From: Actinomycetes bacterium
GTDB taxonomy: Bacteria; Actinomycetota; Acidimicrobiia; Acidimicrobiales; Acidimicrobiaceae
Direction of reading: 5' to 3'
DNA length: 51,806 nt
NCBI GenBank assembly: GCA_021842145.1
Contig: JAKCBW010000003.1
Location: 1-51,806 of the forward strand
Each line of letters begins with the position of its first letter. The first letter of the stretch is position 1. The translations under genes were made by a program, and so were the position numbers. The notes beneath the pieces were generated by a model that worked only from the letters and a program-made list of their open reading frames with translations, ran no database searches and was not told the DNA's origin. Below, one piece after another: positions 8,446 through 17,403 of the stretch.

Positions 8446-11070
8446 CTACACTTTCTCCATCTTCACTCGGTTAGTCGAACTCTCAACCCCAAATAGCTTG
8501 GACACTTCACCCAACGCTCCGTCGAATTCGACTTTCACTACGCCATCCAGCAATGATGGATCTTGAATGAGTTCCAATTCAATACTGGCTCCGTTCCCTT
8601 GCAGCCTGGTCAAGCCAGAGCCATTGAGGCCGATTTGTTCCCAACTTCTCGGGGAGACCCGCCCCTTTGACGGCGACACTAGCTCGCTCAGATGCTTAGC
8701 GGACAATACCTCAACGCCGTGATCATAAAGCCTCTTAGAGACGACCAGGGCAAAATTATCCGCTTCAGGTCCTGGGTTAGCTCCATCCTTGTCCGCAAGT
8801 AGATCCAACAGCTTGGATCTCGCTGGCGAATAGGCCTCCCCAGTGAAGACCATGTCGGCCTCCCCGGGTAGCGCAGCGCTGGAGGAGGGTGGTCCTGAGA
8901 CGCCAACCGAGGTAATACCGGGCGTAGCAATGGGATCCAAAACCCGCCTAGAAGTTATCTGAACCTTCGATGCGGAAAGTGGGACGACGATACCCTCCTT
9001 GGCGCTAGGTGCACCCAGTACCGATATCGAAAGCCCCCTATGGAGGGGAGATACTTCTTGTATCTCCTCCCAAATATCCTGCAGATGTTCAAAGCCGAGG
9101 TCTTCACCCATGTAAGCAGCGAGTTCAACCGCTATCATCCACTCAGGGCGAGACAGGGCGAAGCCCACGAGCTTCTTGCCTAATATCGACACCCTGCCTT
9201 CGATGTTGGTGGTAGAGCCGTGCCTCTCGGCAAAAGCCGTTGCTGGCAGAACTACTGAGCAGTATTGAGTCGTCCGATTGGTCAATGTATCGATCCCGAC
9301 CACCATCGGTATCTTGCTTAGAGCCCTTTCAGCGAGGGCCGAATCACCAAAATCGCTGACCAGATCGGCCCCCAGAAGGAAGAGGACCTTAATCTCTCCT
9401 CTCAGCGCCGCTTCGAGAATTTCCTTTGAATTTCTCCCCGCCTTAGAGGGCAGACTCTTCCATCTGGCCTTGAGGGAATCGCTTGCACTCTCAAGTCGAA
9501 CACGACCGGGAACAAATCCGGGAACCATACCCAGGTCGATCGCCCCGTTCACATTGCCTCTTCTAAGGCCAGAGAGGAACTTCGCTCCGGCCAAGGTATC
9601 AAGCAACTTCGCGATTGCCCTCTCGGGGTCCAATGAGGATCCGGCGAGGTTCTCCCTACCGCCGACCACCACCACCGACCCCGGGTCTACCGAGGATACA
9701 AGTGCCCGGGCAGCCTGAAGGTCTCCAGAATATAGACCTGGATCGATCTCAGCACCAAGTACCCCGTCAACCAGATCCTCTGCATGACCCGGAAAGTAAC
9801 GAAGGCTTACTGCCGCATCTCCCGTGAGTGATGACTCGGACTGCGAAATCTCGAGTATCTTCAGGCCCATCTTCTTGGCGGCAGACCGAATCCGCAAGAA
9901 TAGGATCGGGAGTTCTTCCCGCAGGTCACCGGTCAAAAGTATCAAAAGCTTGGCCTGAGTGGCTTCTTGAATCGTCGCTCGATCGGAAAGGGCCACTACC
10001 TTGGGGTCCAAACCGTCATCGAGTTGGGCGTCGACCGAGTCGGTGCCGATTATACCTTTCGCAAACTTCACCCAGGTATAGACGTCTTCATTGGCCATAT
10101 GGGATCCGCCGATCACTGCGACCGAATCGGCCTCGGCTGACTTCAAAGTCTTAGCGATAGCGTCTAGCGCCTGAGACCAACCGGTCTCGACCACTCCGCT
10201 GGCACCATTTAGGTAAGGAGATGCGATCCTTTCGGCTGAACTCACCGACTCAAAGCCAAATCGACCCTTATCGCAGAGCCAAGACTGATTGACCGCCTCC
10301 GAATCGATTCCAAGGTAGCGCACTATCTCATTCTCCGAGCTTTGCACTACCATCTGGCAGCCGACCGCACAGCTGACACAGGTGCTTTCCACCTGCTCCA
10401 GATCCCACGGCCTAGCCTTGAAGCGATACGGCGTGGTCGTCAGCGCACCGACAGGGCAGATCTGTGCCGTATTACCCGAAAAGTATGATGCGAAGGGCTT
10501 GTCTGGGAAGGTCGTGATATGCAGACTCCCACCCCGGCCTTCAAAATCGATGAGGGCCTCTCCGGCGATATCTGCAGCAAAGCGAGTACAGCGATCACAC
10601 TGGATGCAGCGTTCCCTATCGAGATAGACGAGTTTGGATATTGCAATGGGCTTTTCGAAGTGCCTCTTCTCTTCGATAAAGCGACTCTCACCGGGCCCAA
10701 AGGTCAGAGTCTGGTCCTGTAACGGGCATTCGCCACCTTTGTCACAGACCGGACAGTCGAGTGGATGGTTAGCGAGTAGGAACTCCAGAACGCCGTCTTG
10801 TGCCTTTTTAGCCTTGTCGGAGTCGGTTAGTACCTCCATTCCATCGGCTACGGAAATGTAACAGGCCGGTTGTAAGGTAAATCCCCTCGGCCCCTTCACC
10901 TCCACCAAGCACATCCGGCATACGCCGACTGGCTCTAATCGCGGATGGTAGCAAAAGCGCGGAATGAGCACGCCAGCCTTTTCGGCCGCGGCTATCAACA
11001 TCTCGCCCGGCGCGGATTCCACCTCCTTGCCATTGACAGTTAGCTTCAGTGTTTTTTCCGAATCAGTCAT
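8446..11070 (-). CDS. nuoG: NADH-quinone oxidoreductase subunit G
   Basis: Large iron-sulfur subunit of complex I, 874 residues. The N-terminal [2Fe-2S] domain has Cys 40, 51, 54 and 70. It is followed by the CPVCDKGGECPLQDQ cluster region, RCIQCDRCTRFA, and CVSCAVGCQMVV at the start of the molybdopterin-oxidoreductase-like domain. That domain lost its cofactor function in this family and mainly serves structure. The C-terminal third is poorly conserved. The ATG start overlaps the 3' end of nuoF by 8 nt. Confidence 0.95.
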   Translation of the reverse strand: MTDSEKTLKLTVNGKEVESAPGEMLIAAAEKAGVLIPRFCYHPRLEPVGVCRMCLVEVKGPRGFTLQPACYISVADGMEVLTDSDKAKKAQDGVLEFLLANHPLDCPVCDKGGECPLQDQTLTFGPGESRFIEEKRHFEKPIAISKLVYLDRERCIQCDRCTRFAADIAGEALIDFEGRGGSLHITTFPDKPFASYFSGNTAQICPVGALTTTPYRFKARPWDLEQVESTCVSCAVGCQMVVQSSENEIVRYLGIDSEAVNQSWLCDKGRFGFESVSSAERIASPYLNGASGVVETGWSQALDAIAKTLKSAEADSVAVIGGSHMANEDVYTWVKFAKGIIGTDSVDAQLDDGLDPKVVALSDRATIQEATQAKLLILLTGDLREELPILFLRIRSAAKKMGLKILEISQSESSLTGDAAVSLRYFPGHAEDLVDGVLGAEIDPGLYSGDLQAARALVSSVDPGSVVVVGGRENLAGSSLDPERAIAKLLDTLAGAKFLSGLRRGNVNGAIDLGMVPGFVPGRVRLESASDSLKARWKSLPSKAGRNSKEILEAALRGEIKVLFLLGADLVSDFGDSALAERALSKIPMVVGIDTLTNRTTQYCSVVLPATAFAERHGSTTNIEGRVSILGKKLVGFALSRPEWMIAVELAAYMGEDLGFEHLQDIWEEIQEVSPLHRGLSISVLGAPSAKEGIVVPLSASKVQITSRRVLDPIATPGITSVGVSGPPSSSAALPGEADMVFTGEAYSPARSKLLDLLADKDGANPGPEADNFALVVSKRLYDHGVEVLSAKHLSELVSPSKGRVSPRSWEQIGLNGSGLTRLQGNGASIELELIQDPSLLDGVVKVEFDGALGEVSKLFGVESSTNRVKMEKV

Positions 11071-12367
11071 ACGGACAGCCGCCCTCTTTTATGTGAGTTA
11101 GGTACTCGTCTCTGAACATCTTGATCGACACGGCGACCGAAGAAGGGATAGACGGGCCGAGCACGCAAATAGTTGTCTGTTGTGGTGGCCAGGAAACCCC
11201 GGGAACGATGTTGTCGCACAGGTCCATCAGGAGGTCAAGGTCTTCTTCCCGTCCCGCTCCAGACTCGATCCTGTTCAAAACCTTTTCTATCCAACTTCCG
11301 CCCTCACGGCAGGGGGTACACTGGCCGCACGATTCACGTGCGAAAAACTTAGAAATCCTCCAGGCGGCCCTAACCATACAGGTCGAATCGTCCATAACAA
11401 TGATCGATCCCGAACCGAGCATCGAACCTACCGCTGCGACCTCATCTTGACCAAGAACGACATCAAGCTGATCGGGCCCGAGCCAAGGGGCTGAAACCCC
11501 CCCCGGAATTATCGCCTTCAAAGAGCGCCCCGGTCGAAGGCCCCCACCGAATTCCGGATCAAAAATAATATCCCGGAAGGTGTTTTTTGCCATCTCGAGT
11601 TCATATGTGCCTGGCCGATTTACCTGGCCGGACAGGGCAAACATTCTGGTACCCCTCGAGCGTCCTCCGCCCAAATCGGTGAAGGCTGAGGCCCCGTTCT
11701 TCACAATCCACGGAAGGTTGGCGACGGTCTCGACGTTGTTGACGATCGTCGGTTGACCATAAAGCCCTATAACCGCCGGGAAGTATGGGGGTTTGATCCT
11801 TGGAAATCCCCGCTTCCCTTCCAAACTCTCGAGCAGTGCGGTCTCTTCGCCGCAGATATAGGCCCCAGCCCCTGGATGAAGAACCAAGTCGATGCTGAAG
11901 TTTGAACCAAAGATATCCCGCCCGATCGCCCCGTATTCATAGGCTTCATTTATGGCGTTTTGAACCCTCTCAAAGCCCAAAGCAAACTCACCACGTAAAA
12001 AGATGAAAACTCGAGCTGCGCCGATAGCGTAGCCAGCGATAAGTGCACCCTCGACGAGCTGATGAGGATCCGCCTCGACGAGCATATGGTCTTTAAAAGT
12101 CGCTGGCTCAGACTCATCACCATTGATCACCAGGTAACGAATGTCGGACTTTTTCAGCATCGACCATTTGCGGCCCGCTTCGAATCCGGCACCACCACGG
12201 CCCAAAAGGCTCGCCTGCATCACCTGATCACGAACATCTTCCGGATTCATCTCGAGGACCGCTTTACGCAGGCCCTGATATCCTCCATTTGCGAGATAGC
12301 CCTCCAAAGTCACATTCTTTGGGTCTTTTGCCCTCGCCGAAACAATCTTCAAAGGGGGAAGTGGCAT
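11063..12367 (-). CDS. nuoF: NADH-quinone oxidoreductase subunit F (NADH- and FMN-binding)
   Basis: Catalytic entry point of complex I, oxidising NADH via FMN and passing electrons to cluster N3. Visible signatures are GRGGAGFEAGRKW (NADH/FMN site), NGDESEPATFKDH, AYICGEETALLESLEGKRG, and the N3 cluster motif SCGQCTPCREG with a distal Cys near NIVPG. 434 residues, normal length. It begins 2 nt after the nuoE stop and overlaps nuoG by 8 nt. Confidence 0.97.
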   Translation of the reverse strand: MPLPPLKIVSARAKDPKNVTLEGYLANGGYQGLRKAVLEMNPEDVRDQVMQASLLGRGGAGFEAGRKWSMLKKSDIRYLVINGDESEPATFKDHMLVEADPHQLVEGALIAGYAIGAARVFIFLRGEFALGFERVQNAINEAYEYGAIGRDIFGSNFSIDLVLHPGAGAYICGEETALLESLEGKRGFPRIKPPYFPAVIGLYGQPTIVNNVETVANLPWIVKNGASAFTDLGGGRSRGTRMFALSGQVNRPGTYELEMAKNTFRDIIFDPEFGGGLRPGRSLKAIIPGGVSAPWLGPDQLDVVLGQDEVAAVGSMLGSGSIIVMDDSTCMVRAAWRISKFFARESCGQCTPCREGGSWIEKVLNRIESGAGREEDLDLLMDLCDNIVPGVSWPPQQTTICVLGPSIPSSVAVSIKMFRDEYLTHIKEGGCPYD

Positions 12368-12369
12368 CG

Positions 12370-13014
12370 TTAGTTACTCCCCTCTTTGGACTCGGCGGCA
12401 GCCTTCGCCGCCAGCCTTTCTCCCTCTTTTGCGTCTGAGTCTCGCCTATGTCGCACAATTTCCTCAAGTGGAACGGCGATTGGATGCTTCCGTTGAACCC
12501 TAGAAAGCGTTCCATGGGGTGGAACTTCAGACTCGAGTTTGCCGGCGCTCAGGTCATCTACCAAAGTATCAAAACTGTCATTGGTCAAGGGACCGAAGAA
12601 CCTATAGTTGACCTGAAGTGCGGGGGCGTGGTCGCAGTGTGCGATGCACTCCATGTCCTCCAGGGTGAACATGCCATCGTCGGTAGTAGCACCTGTTGGG
12701 ATGCCGAGTTTTTCTTCGGCATGGGAAAGCAACTCTTCCCCACCTTGCAGAAGACAAGCAATGTTTGTACAGACGCCCACGACATACTTTCCCACCGGTT
12801 CGGTGTGGAGCATGTCGTAGAAGCTCGCAGCTCCGAGTACCTCTGCTGGGGTGGTACCGACCAGCTCGGCAATCTGAATCATCGACTCCTCGGTAAGGTA
12901 ACCATTCTGCTCCTGCGCTAGATGGCACAGAGGAATCGTCGCCGAACGCCTCTCTGGATAGAGGGCGAGGATCTGATGAGCGCGCGACTCCATCTCTTTA
13001 GTAAACCGGGACAT
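12370..13014 (-). CDS. nuoE: NADH-quinone oxidoreductase subunit E
   Basis: Thioredoxin-like [2Fe-2S] subunit (cluster N1a) of the NADH-dehydrogenase module of complex I. The ligand motifs GVCTNIACLLQGG and MECIAHCDHAP are intact. Length 214, longer than E. coli NuoE owing to a charged C-terminal tail from about residue 160. It shares a single base with nuoD (13014). Confidence 0.96.
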   Translation of the reverse strand: MSRFTKEMESRAHQILALYPERRSATIPLCHLAQEQNGYLTEESMIQIAELVGTTPAEVLGAASFYDMLHTEPVGKYVVGVCTNIACLLQGGEELLSHAEEKLGIPTGATTDDGMFTLEDMECIAHCDHAPALQVNYRFFGPLTNDSFDTLVDDLSAGKLESEVPPHGTLSRVQRKHPIAVPLEEIVRHRRDSDAKEGERLAAKAAAESKEGSN

Positions 13015-14405
13015 TATCTATCTACCTCACCCATAACCGGATCGACCGAAGAAATAACAGCAACCGCGTCGGCGATGAATCCACCGTGCAGCATCGGTGG
13101 GAGACTCTGAAGATTTACAAAGGACGGTCCCCTGATGTGCATTCTGTATGGCCTCGCCGTTCCATCGGAAACAAGGTAACAACCGAGTTCACCGCGGGGA
13201 GATTCGATAGCTACGTATACCTCGCCCTCGGGCACCTTATACCCTTCGGTATAGATCTTGAAGTGATGGATCAATGCCTCCATCGACTCGTCAATACGCT
13301 TCCTTGGCGGAGGGGTTACCTTTTTGGAAGCCACCTTGTAGTCACCTTTAGGCATCTTTTCGATTATCTGGGATACGATTCGATTGGACTCGAGTATCTC
13401 ATTGAACCTAACCGCATATCTGTCGAAGGTATCACCGACGCTTCCAACGACCACATCAAAATCAACCTGGTCGTAAGCGAGGTACGGAATGTCCTTTCGG
13501 AGATCCCACGGTACGCCGGTAGACCTCAGTACCGGTCCAGTGGCCGAGAGTGCGATCGCCTGTTCCTGGGTAATAACACCGACTCCGTCGACCCTTGCCC
13601 GAAAGATCGGCTGACCCGTCAGTACTTGGTCATACTCCTTCAAGCGCTGGGGTACATTTTCGACGATAGCGAGAACGTCGTCTTCCCACCCGTCAGGAAG
13701 GTCCGCAGCCACTCCCCCAGGGCGAATGTAATTGTGATTCATTCGGAGCCCGGTCACCTTCTCAAAGAACGAGAGGATCATCTCACGATCCCTGAAGCCA
13801 TAGATCATCATCGAGGTTGAGCCGAGGTCCATGCCGTTGGTTGCCATCCACATGAGATGGGAACTCATCCGGTTCAACTCAACCATGAGCATACGGATCC
13901 AAGTAGCTCTTTCTGGAAGCTCAAGCCCCAAAAGAGCCTCTGTGGCCAGTGAGAAAACAAGTTCGTTGTGCAGCGGAGAGAGGTAGTCCATCCTGGTTAC
14001 ATTTGTCGAACCTTGGAGGTAGGTGAGACCTTCGGCGGTCTTCTCCATGCCGGTGTGGAGGTATCCGATAACCGGCTTGGTCCTTAGGACGGTCTCCCCT
14101 TCCAACTCCATCATGATCCTCAAGACGCCGTGTGTCGAGGGATGCTGCGGACCCATGTTGATGATCATCGTCTGATCCTCAGAGGTCTCAATATTGATAT
14201 CCCCAGGATCTAATTCGATACCCTCAGGAAGCCGCAGTGCAGCTCCAAATTCTTTGCTCAGCTCCTCGGTCTTTGTCGAGGAGCGAGGCCCCATCTCCTG
14301 GGCGCCTTCGGAAGTCTCTGCGATCAATCCCGGCTCGGCCTCTTGATATCGGGCCTCTTCATCGGGATGCTTGTGAGGTCCACCTGGTGTGTGAATAGTA
14401 GTCAT
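13014..14405 (-). CDS. nuoD: NADH-quinone oxidoreductase subunit D
   Basis: 49-kDa subunit of complex I, related to the large subunit of NiFe hydrogenases and part of the quinone pocket. Family signatures are NMGPQHPSTHGVLR, GYLHTGMEKTAEGLTYLQG, RMDYLSPLHNEL and ESPRGELGCYLVSDG. The first 60-70 residues are an acidic extension ahead of the conserved core. The ATG start at 14405 overlaps the nuoC stop by 4 nt. Confidence 0.97.
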   Translation of the reverse strand: MTTIHTPGGPHKHPDEEARYQEAEPGLIAETSEGAQEMGPRSSTKTEELSKEFGAALRLPEGIELDPGDINIETSEDQTMIINMGPQHPSTHGVLRIMMELEGETVLRTKPVIGYLHTGMEKTAEGLTYLQGSTNVTRMDYLSPLHNELVFSLATEALLGLELPERATWIRMLMVELNRMSSHLMWMATNGMDLGSTSMMIYGFRDREMILSFFEKVTGLRMNHNYIRPGGVAADLPDGWEDDVLAIVENVPQRLKEYDQVLTGQPIFRARVDGVGVITQEQAIALSATGPVLRSTGVPWDLRKDIPYLAYDQVDFDVVVGSVGDTFDRYAVRFNEILESNRIVSQIIEKMPKGDYKVASKKVTPPPRKRIDESMEALIHHFKIYTEGYKVPEGEVYVAIESPRGELGCYLVSDGTARPYRMHIRGPSFVNLQSLPPMLHGGFIADAVAVISSVDPVMGEVDR

Positions 14406-14845
14406 CGGGTCCTTTTAACCTCTTTGAACTGCACCGGTATACGGCCTACCGAATAGTCCTTACGTAATGGATGCCCCTCCCAATCCTGTGGAAGGAGAAT
14501 TCGTGTGGGGTCCGGATGTCCTTTGAACCTGATCCCAAGGAGGTCATAAGCTTCTCTCTCCATCGCTTCCACCCCAGGATAAAGGGGGAAGAGTGAATCG
14601 ACCTCGGGATCCGATTCGGGCACAGGAACCCTCAGTCTGAGTCTTTTTTTCATCGACATCGAAGTCAATGAGACGACAACCTCAAATCGCTCCCTGATGA
14701 CTCCTTCGGACAACGCTCTGTCGACATGATCGAGATAGTCAACTGCACAAAGGTCAGAGAGGAGATTGTAACCATCCTCCTTCAAACCGGCCACCGTCTG
14801 AAAATAGCTATCCCTCTCGACAAAAGTGGAATCGAGATCTGACAC
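14402..14845 (-). CDS. nuoC: NADH-quinone oxidoreductase subunit C
   Basis: 30-kDa subunit of the peripheral arm of complex I, here a separate gene rather than a nuoCD fusion. The C-terminal signature REAYDLLGIRFKGHPDPTR followed by LPQDWEGHPLRKDY identifies it. At 147 residues it is at the short end for the family. GTG start at 14845 shares one base with the nuoB stop. Confidence 0.95.
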   Translation of the reverse strand: MSDLDSTFVERDSYFQTVAGLKEDGYNLLSDLCAVDYLDHVDRALSEGVIRERFEVVVSLTSMSMKKRLRLRVPVPESDPEVDSLFPLYPGVEAMEREAYDLLGIRFKGHPDPTRILLPQDWEGHPLRKDYSVGRIPVQFKEVKRTR

Positions 14846-15438
14846 TACCGCTCACCTCCGGCAGAGGATGATCCGACAATGGTCACACTCGAACGGCCCG
14901 GAGAAGCTAACTTGCTAAGTTCTGGGGCCTCAAGCTGCAGACCAGCGCCTCTACCAGAGATCTCACGACGCTTAGTAATCTCACCGGATCGGATCATTGA
15001 ATGCAGCGTCAAAATCGCGTGCATCAAAGTTTCAGGTCCTGGCGGACACCCCGGCGCATAGACATCCACGGGGACAATCTGATCAACGCCTTGGACGATT
15101 GCGTAATTATTGAACATTCCGCCCGTCGAAGCGCAGACTCCCATTGAAATCACCCACTTGGGCTCCATCATCTGGTCGTAAACCTGGCGTAACACCGGCG
15201 CCATCTTCTGGGAAACCCTACCGGCGACGATCATCAAGTCCGCTTGGCGCGGAGATGCCCTAAAGACCTCCATCCCAAATCGTGCCAAGTCGAAGTCTGC
15301 CGCACCGGCCGACATCATCTCTATGGCACAACAGGCCAAACCGAAGGTAGCGGGCCACACAGAGTTTTGCCTCGCCCACTTGACTAAATTCTCGACCGTT
15401 CCAGTTAGGAAGTTATGGTTGAGCTCTTCTAATCCCAA
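14845..15438 (-). CDS. nuoB: NADH-quinone oxidoreductase subunit B
   Basis: Carries the terminal 4Fe-4S cluster N2 that reduces quinone in complex I. The four ligand cysteines are visible: the tandem pair C36-C37 ([11 protein letters not shown]), C102 ([13 protein letters not shown]) and C131 ([10 protein letters not shown]). 197 residues. The start is TTG at 15438 with a GGAG Shine-Dalgarno sequence 8 nt upstream. It lies 16 nt downstream of nuoA. Confidence 0.97.
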   Translation of the reverse strand: MGLEELNHNFLTGTVENLVKWARQNSVWPATFGLACCAIEMMSAGAADFDLARFGMEVFRASPRQADLMIVAGRVSQKMAPVLRQVYDQMMEPKWVISMGVCASTGGMFNNYAIVQGVDQIVPVDVYAPGCPPGPETLMHAILTLHSMIRSGEITKRREISGRGAGLQLEAPELSKLASPGRSSVTIVGSSSAGGER

Positions 15439-15454
15439 TCTGAAATCTCCTCAA

Positions 15455-15919
15455 TCACGCAGCCGACTCGGCGGTTACCGCCGACTCGGTGCCTTGGATC
15501 TGTGCATCTGATGGCAGAGAAGCCTTCTTCGGTCCCCAGTTCAACGCCCCGTTTGAAATCAGGTATAAAAAGGAGACGAAGACGGTCACTCCAAAAATCA
15601 CCATCTCCACTAGTCCAAAAGTAGAAAGCTGCCTGTATATCACCGCCCAGGGATACAGGAAGATAATTTCTATATCGAAAACGATAAAGATCATGGCTAT
15701 CAAGTAGAACCTGATAGGAAAGCGTTCCACCGGCTCAACCGATGGAACTATCCCACACTCGTATGGTGCCCTCTTTGCCGCAGTCGGTCGCTGAGGCGCC
15801 AAAAGACCCGAGGCGACAAATGAGCCAGCTGCAAAAAGTGCCGAAAGCACCGCCATAATCAGAATCGGCAGGTACTGTGCCACGAGACCTCGCTTAAATT
15901 CATACCAACCAAAACGCAA
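15455..15919 (-). CDS. nuoA: NADH-quinone oxidoreductase subunit A
   Basis: First gene of the complex I operon. Small membrane subunit with three helices and the family loop KRAPYECGIVPSVEP plus RFYLIAMIFIVFDIEIIFLYPWA. 154 residues. The only sensible start is TTG at 15919; no in-frame ATG or GTG lies upstream before a stop. GGAA precedes it, so ribosome binding may be weak. The promoter should lie in 15920-16076, shared with the divergent flavoprotein gene. Confidence 0.95.
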   Translation of the reverse strand: MRFGWYEFKRGLVAQYLPILIMAVLSALFAAGSFVASGLLAPQRPTAAKRAPYECGIVPSVEPVERFPIRFYLIAMIFIVFDIEIIFLYPWAVIYRQLSTFGLVEMVIFGVTVFVSFLYLISNGALNWGPKKASLPSDAQIQGTESAVTAESAA

Positions 15920-16039
15920 CGGAAATTTCCGTTCGACATAAACCCTAACCTACCGCCACCCGTGTTACCCACCTACAACGGGCGTTCGATAAATCTTTGT
16001 CGAAACTAGGCCAAGTTTCCAAATCCGCTTGCACAATAA

Positions 16040-16060
16040 GTTCACTTTGGCCAAATGAAC
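16040..16060. promoter_or_regulatory. Bulged palindrome in the nuoA / reductase divergent promoter region, candidate operator
   Basis: A perfect 10-bp core TTTGGCCAAA (16046-16055) is flanked by inverted arms GTTCA (16040-16044) and TGAAC (16056-16060), with a single extra C at 16045. It is the strongest dyad in the 157-bp intergenic region and sits 17 bp before the ATG at 16077. Such a dyad is what a dimeric repressor or activator would bind. No regulator family is assigned. A second weak dyad, TTCGA (15985-15989) and TCGAA (16000-16004), lies closer to nuoA. Confidence 0.5.
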
Positions 16061-16076
16061 CATTTGCCCTTAATCT

Positions 16077-17336
16077 ATGTGGGTGACGAACGAAAGCTTG
16101 CATGCAGAGGTACTTATCATCGGAGGGGGTCCCTCGGGGTCTTCAGCCGCATATTGGCTGGCCATGAGGGGTATTGATGTCTCAGTTATTGAAAAAAAGA
16201 CTTTCCCGCGAGAAAAAACCTGCGGTGACGGTCTGACGCCAAGATCGGTAAAACAGCTCGAATCGATGGGAATGTCAGATTTTCTTTCCACCAAACATCG
16301 CTATATCGGATTAAGATCTGTCGGATTCGGAAAAACGATGGAGCTTCCGTGGCCTAATCATCCCGATTTCCCAAGTTACGGTTATGTCGTGACACGGAGC
16401 GATCTGGACTTGGCCGTGGCGTCGAATTCGCAGGGAGTCGGGGCAAAGTATCTTTTCGGAGCTGAGGTCTCTTCCGTGGTCCTCGACGACCACGGAGCAA
16501 TTGATCATGTCGTTGTGTCGGACAAGAGCGATGGGTCGAAGTTCACCGCAAGTGCGGATTACTACATTGTCGCCGATGGAGCAAATTCAAGAGTTGGCCG
16601 GGCCCTCGGGGCAGCCAGGCGAAAAGGGGAGCCAATCGGGCTCGCAATTCGCACCTACCACAGCAGCCCGCGGCACGATGACAACTACATCGAATCCCAG
16701 CTCGAAGTGAGGGATGAGAGCGGAAGGGTTATGCCCGGCTATGGCTGGATCTTTCCCCTCGGAGACGGACGGGTCAATGTCGGATTCGGACTCTTGACCA
16801 ATCGATCTAGGTGGAAGTCGATAAATACTTCCAATGAGCTCAACCGTTACATAGCCGCCGCGCCGGGTTACTGGGCGTTATCGAAGGATTCGGAGTTGCG
16901 GCCTCCAACGGGGGGCAAACTCCCAATGGGACACTCTATCGAGCCCATCTCTGGCAGGAACTTCCTGGTCATTGGTGATGCCGCAGCCTCGATCAACCCA
17001 TTCAATGGCGAAGGTATCTCCTATGGATACGAGACCGGCCGAATCGCCGCCGACCTCCTCACGAGGTGCATTGAAGAAAAAGATCCGACGAATATAGCCG
17101 AATATTCACAAATCATGCAGGACCGCTACGGGCTCTATTACAAAGCTGGACAACACTTTGTGAACTTAATAGCTAACCCAAAAATTCTCTCTTTGACCGT
17201 TTGGGCCGGAATGCACTCCGCTCCGCTCATGGCAACCGTACTCCGAATCATGGCCAACCTTCTCCGGGAGGACAAAAAGGGCGCACCCGAACTGATCTAC
17301 GAAACGGCGATCAAGGTTGCTTCAAAGATTCCATGA
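16077..17336 (+). CDS. Geranylgeranyl-reductase-family FAD-dependent oxidoreductase, possibly MenJ-like
   Basis: Flavoprotein of the geranylgeranyl reductase family, 419 residues. The N-terminal dinucleotide fold is EVLIIGGGPSGSSAAYWLA with IEKKTFPREKTCGDGLTPRSV, the family's conserved Cys-Gly-Asp segment. A GYGWIFPL(G) strand and the FAD motif FLVIGDAAASINPFNGEGI follow. Members reduce isoprenoid chains such as geranylgeranyl groups or one double bond of menaquinone. The position next to a complete nuo operon favours the menaquinone reductase role (MenJ-like), but this is contextual inference. Monotopic membrane association is likely. ATG start; it is convergent with hemL. Confidence 0.85.
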   Translation: MWVTNESLHAEVLIIGGGPSGSSAAYWLAMRGIDVSVIEKKTFPREKTCGDGLTPRSVKQLESMGMSDFLSTKHRYIGLRSVGFGKTMELPWPNHPDFPSYGYVVTRSDLDLAVASNSQGVGAKYLFGAEVSSVVLDDHGAIDHVVVSDKSDGSKFTASADYYIVADGANSRVGRALGAARRKGEPIGLAIRTYHSSPRHDDNYIESQLEVRDESGRVMPGYGWIFPLGDGRVNVGFGLLTNRSRWKSINTSNELNRYIAAAPGYWALSKDSELRPPTGGKLPMGHSIEPISGRNFLVIGDAAASINPFNGEGISYGYETGRIAADLLTRCIEEKDPTNIAEYSQIMQDRYGLYYKAGQHFVNLIANPKILSLTVWAGMHSAPLMATVLRIMANLLREDKKGAPELIYETAIKVASKIP

Positions 17337-17403
17337 TTCGCTTCTTGAGTGACTGCCTTACTGACTGACCGAGTTCCCCTCCAGGTGGAGCCTAAAATAG
17401 CCT

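Noticed and set aside
13086-13820. 244-residue frame antisense to nuoD
   Set aside because: Shadow of nuoD; no domain and no independent signals.
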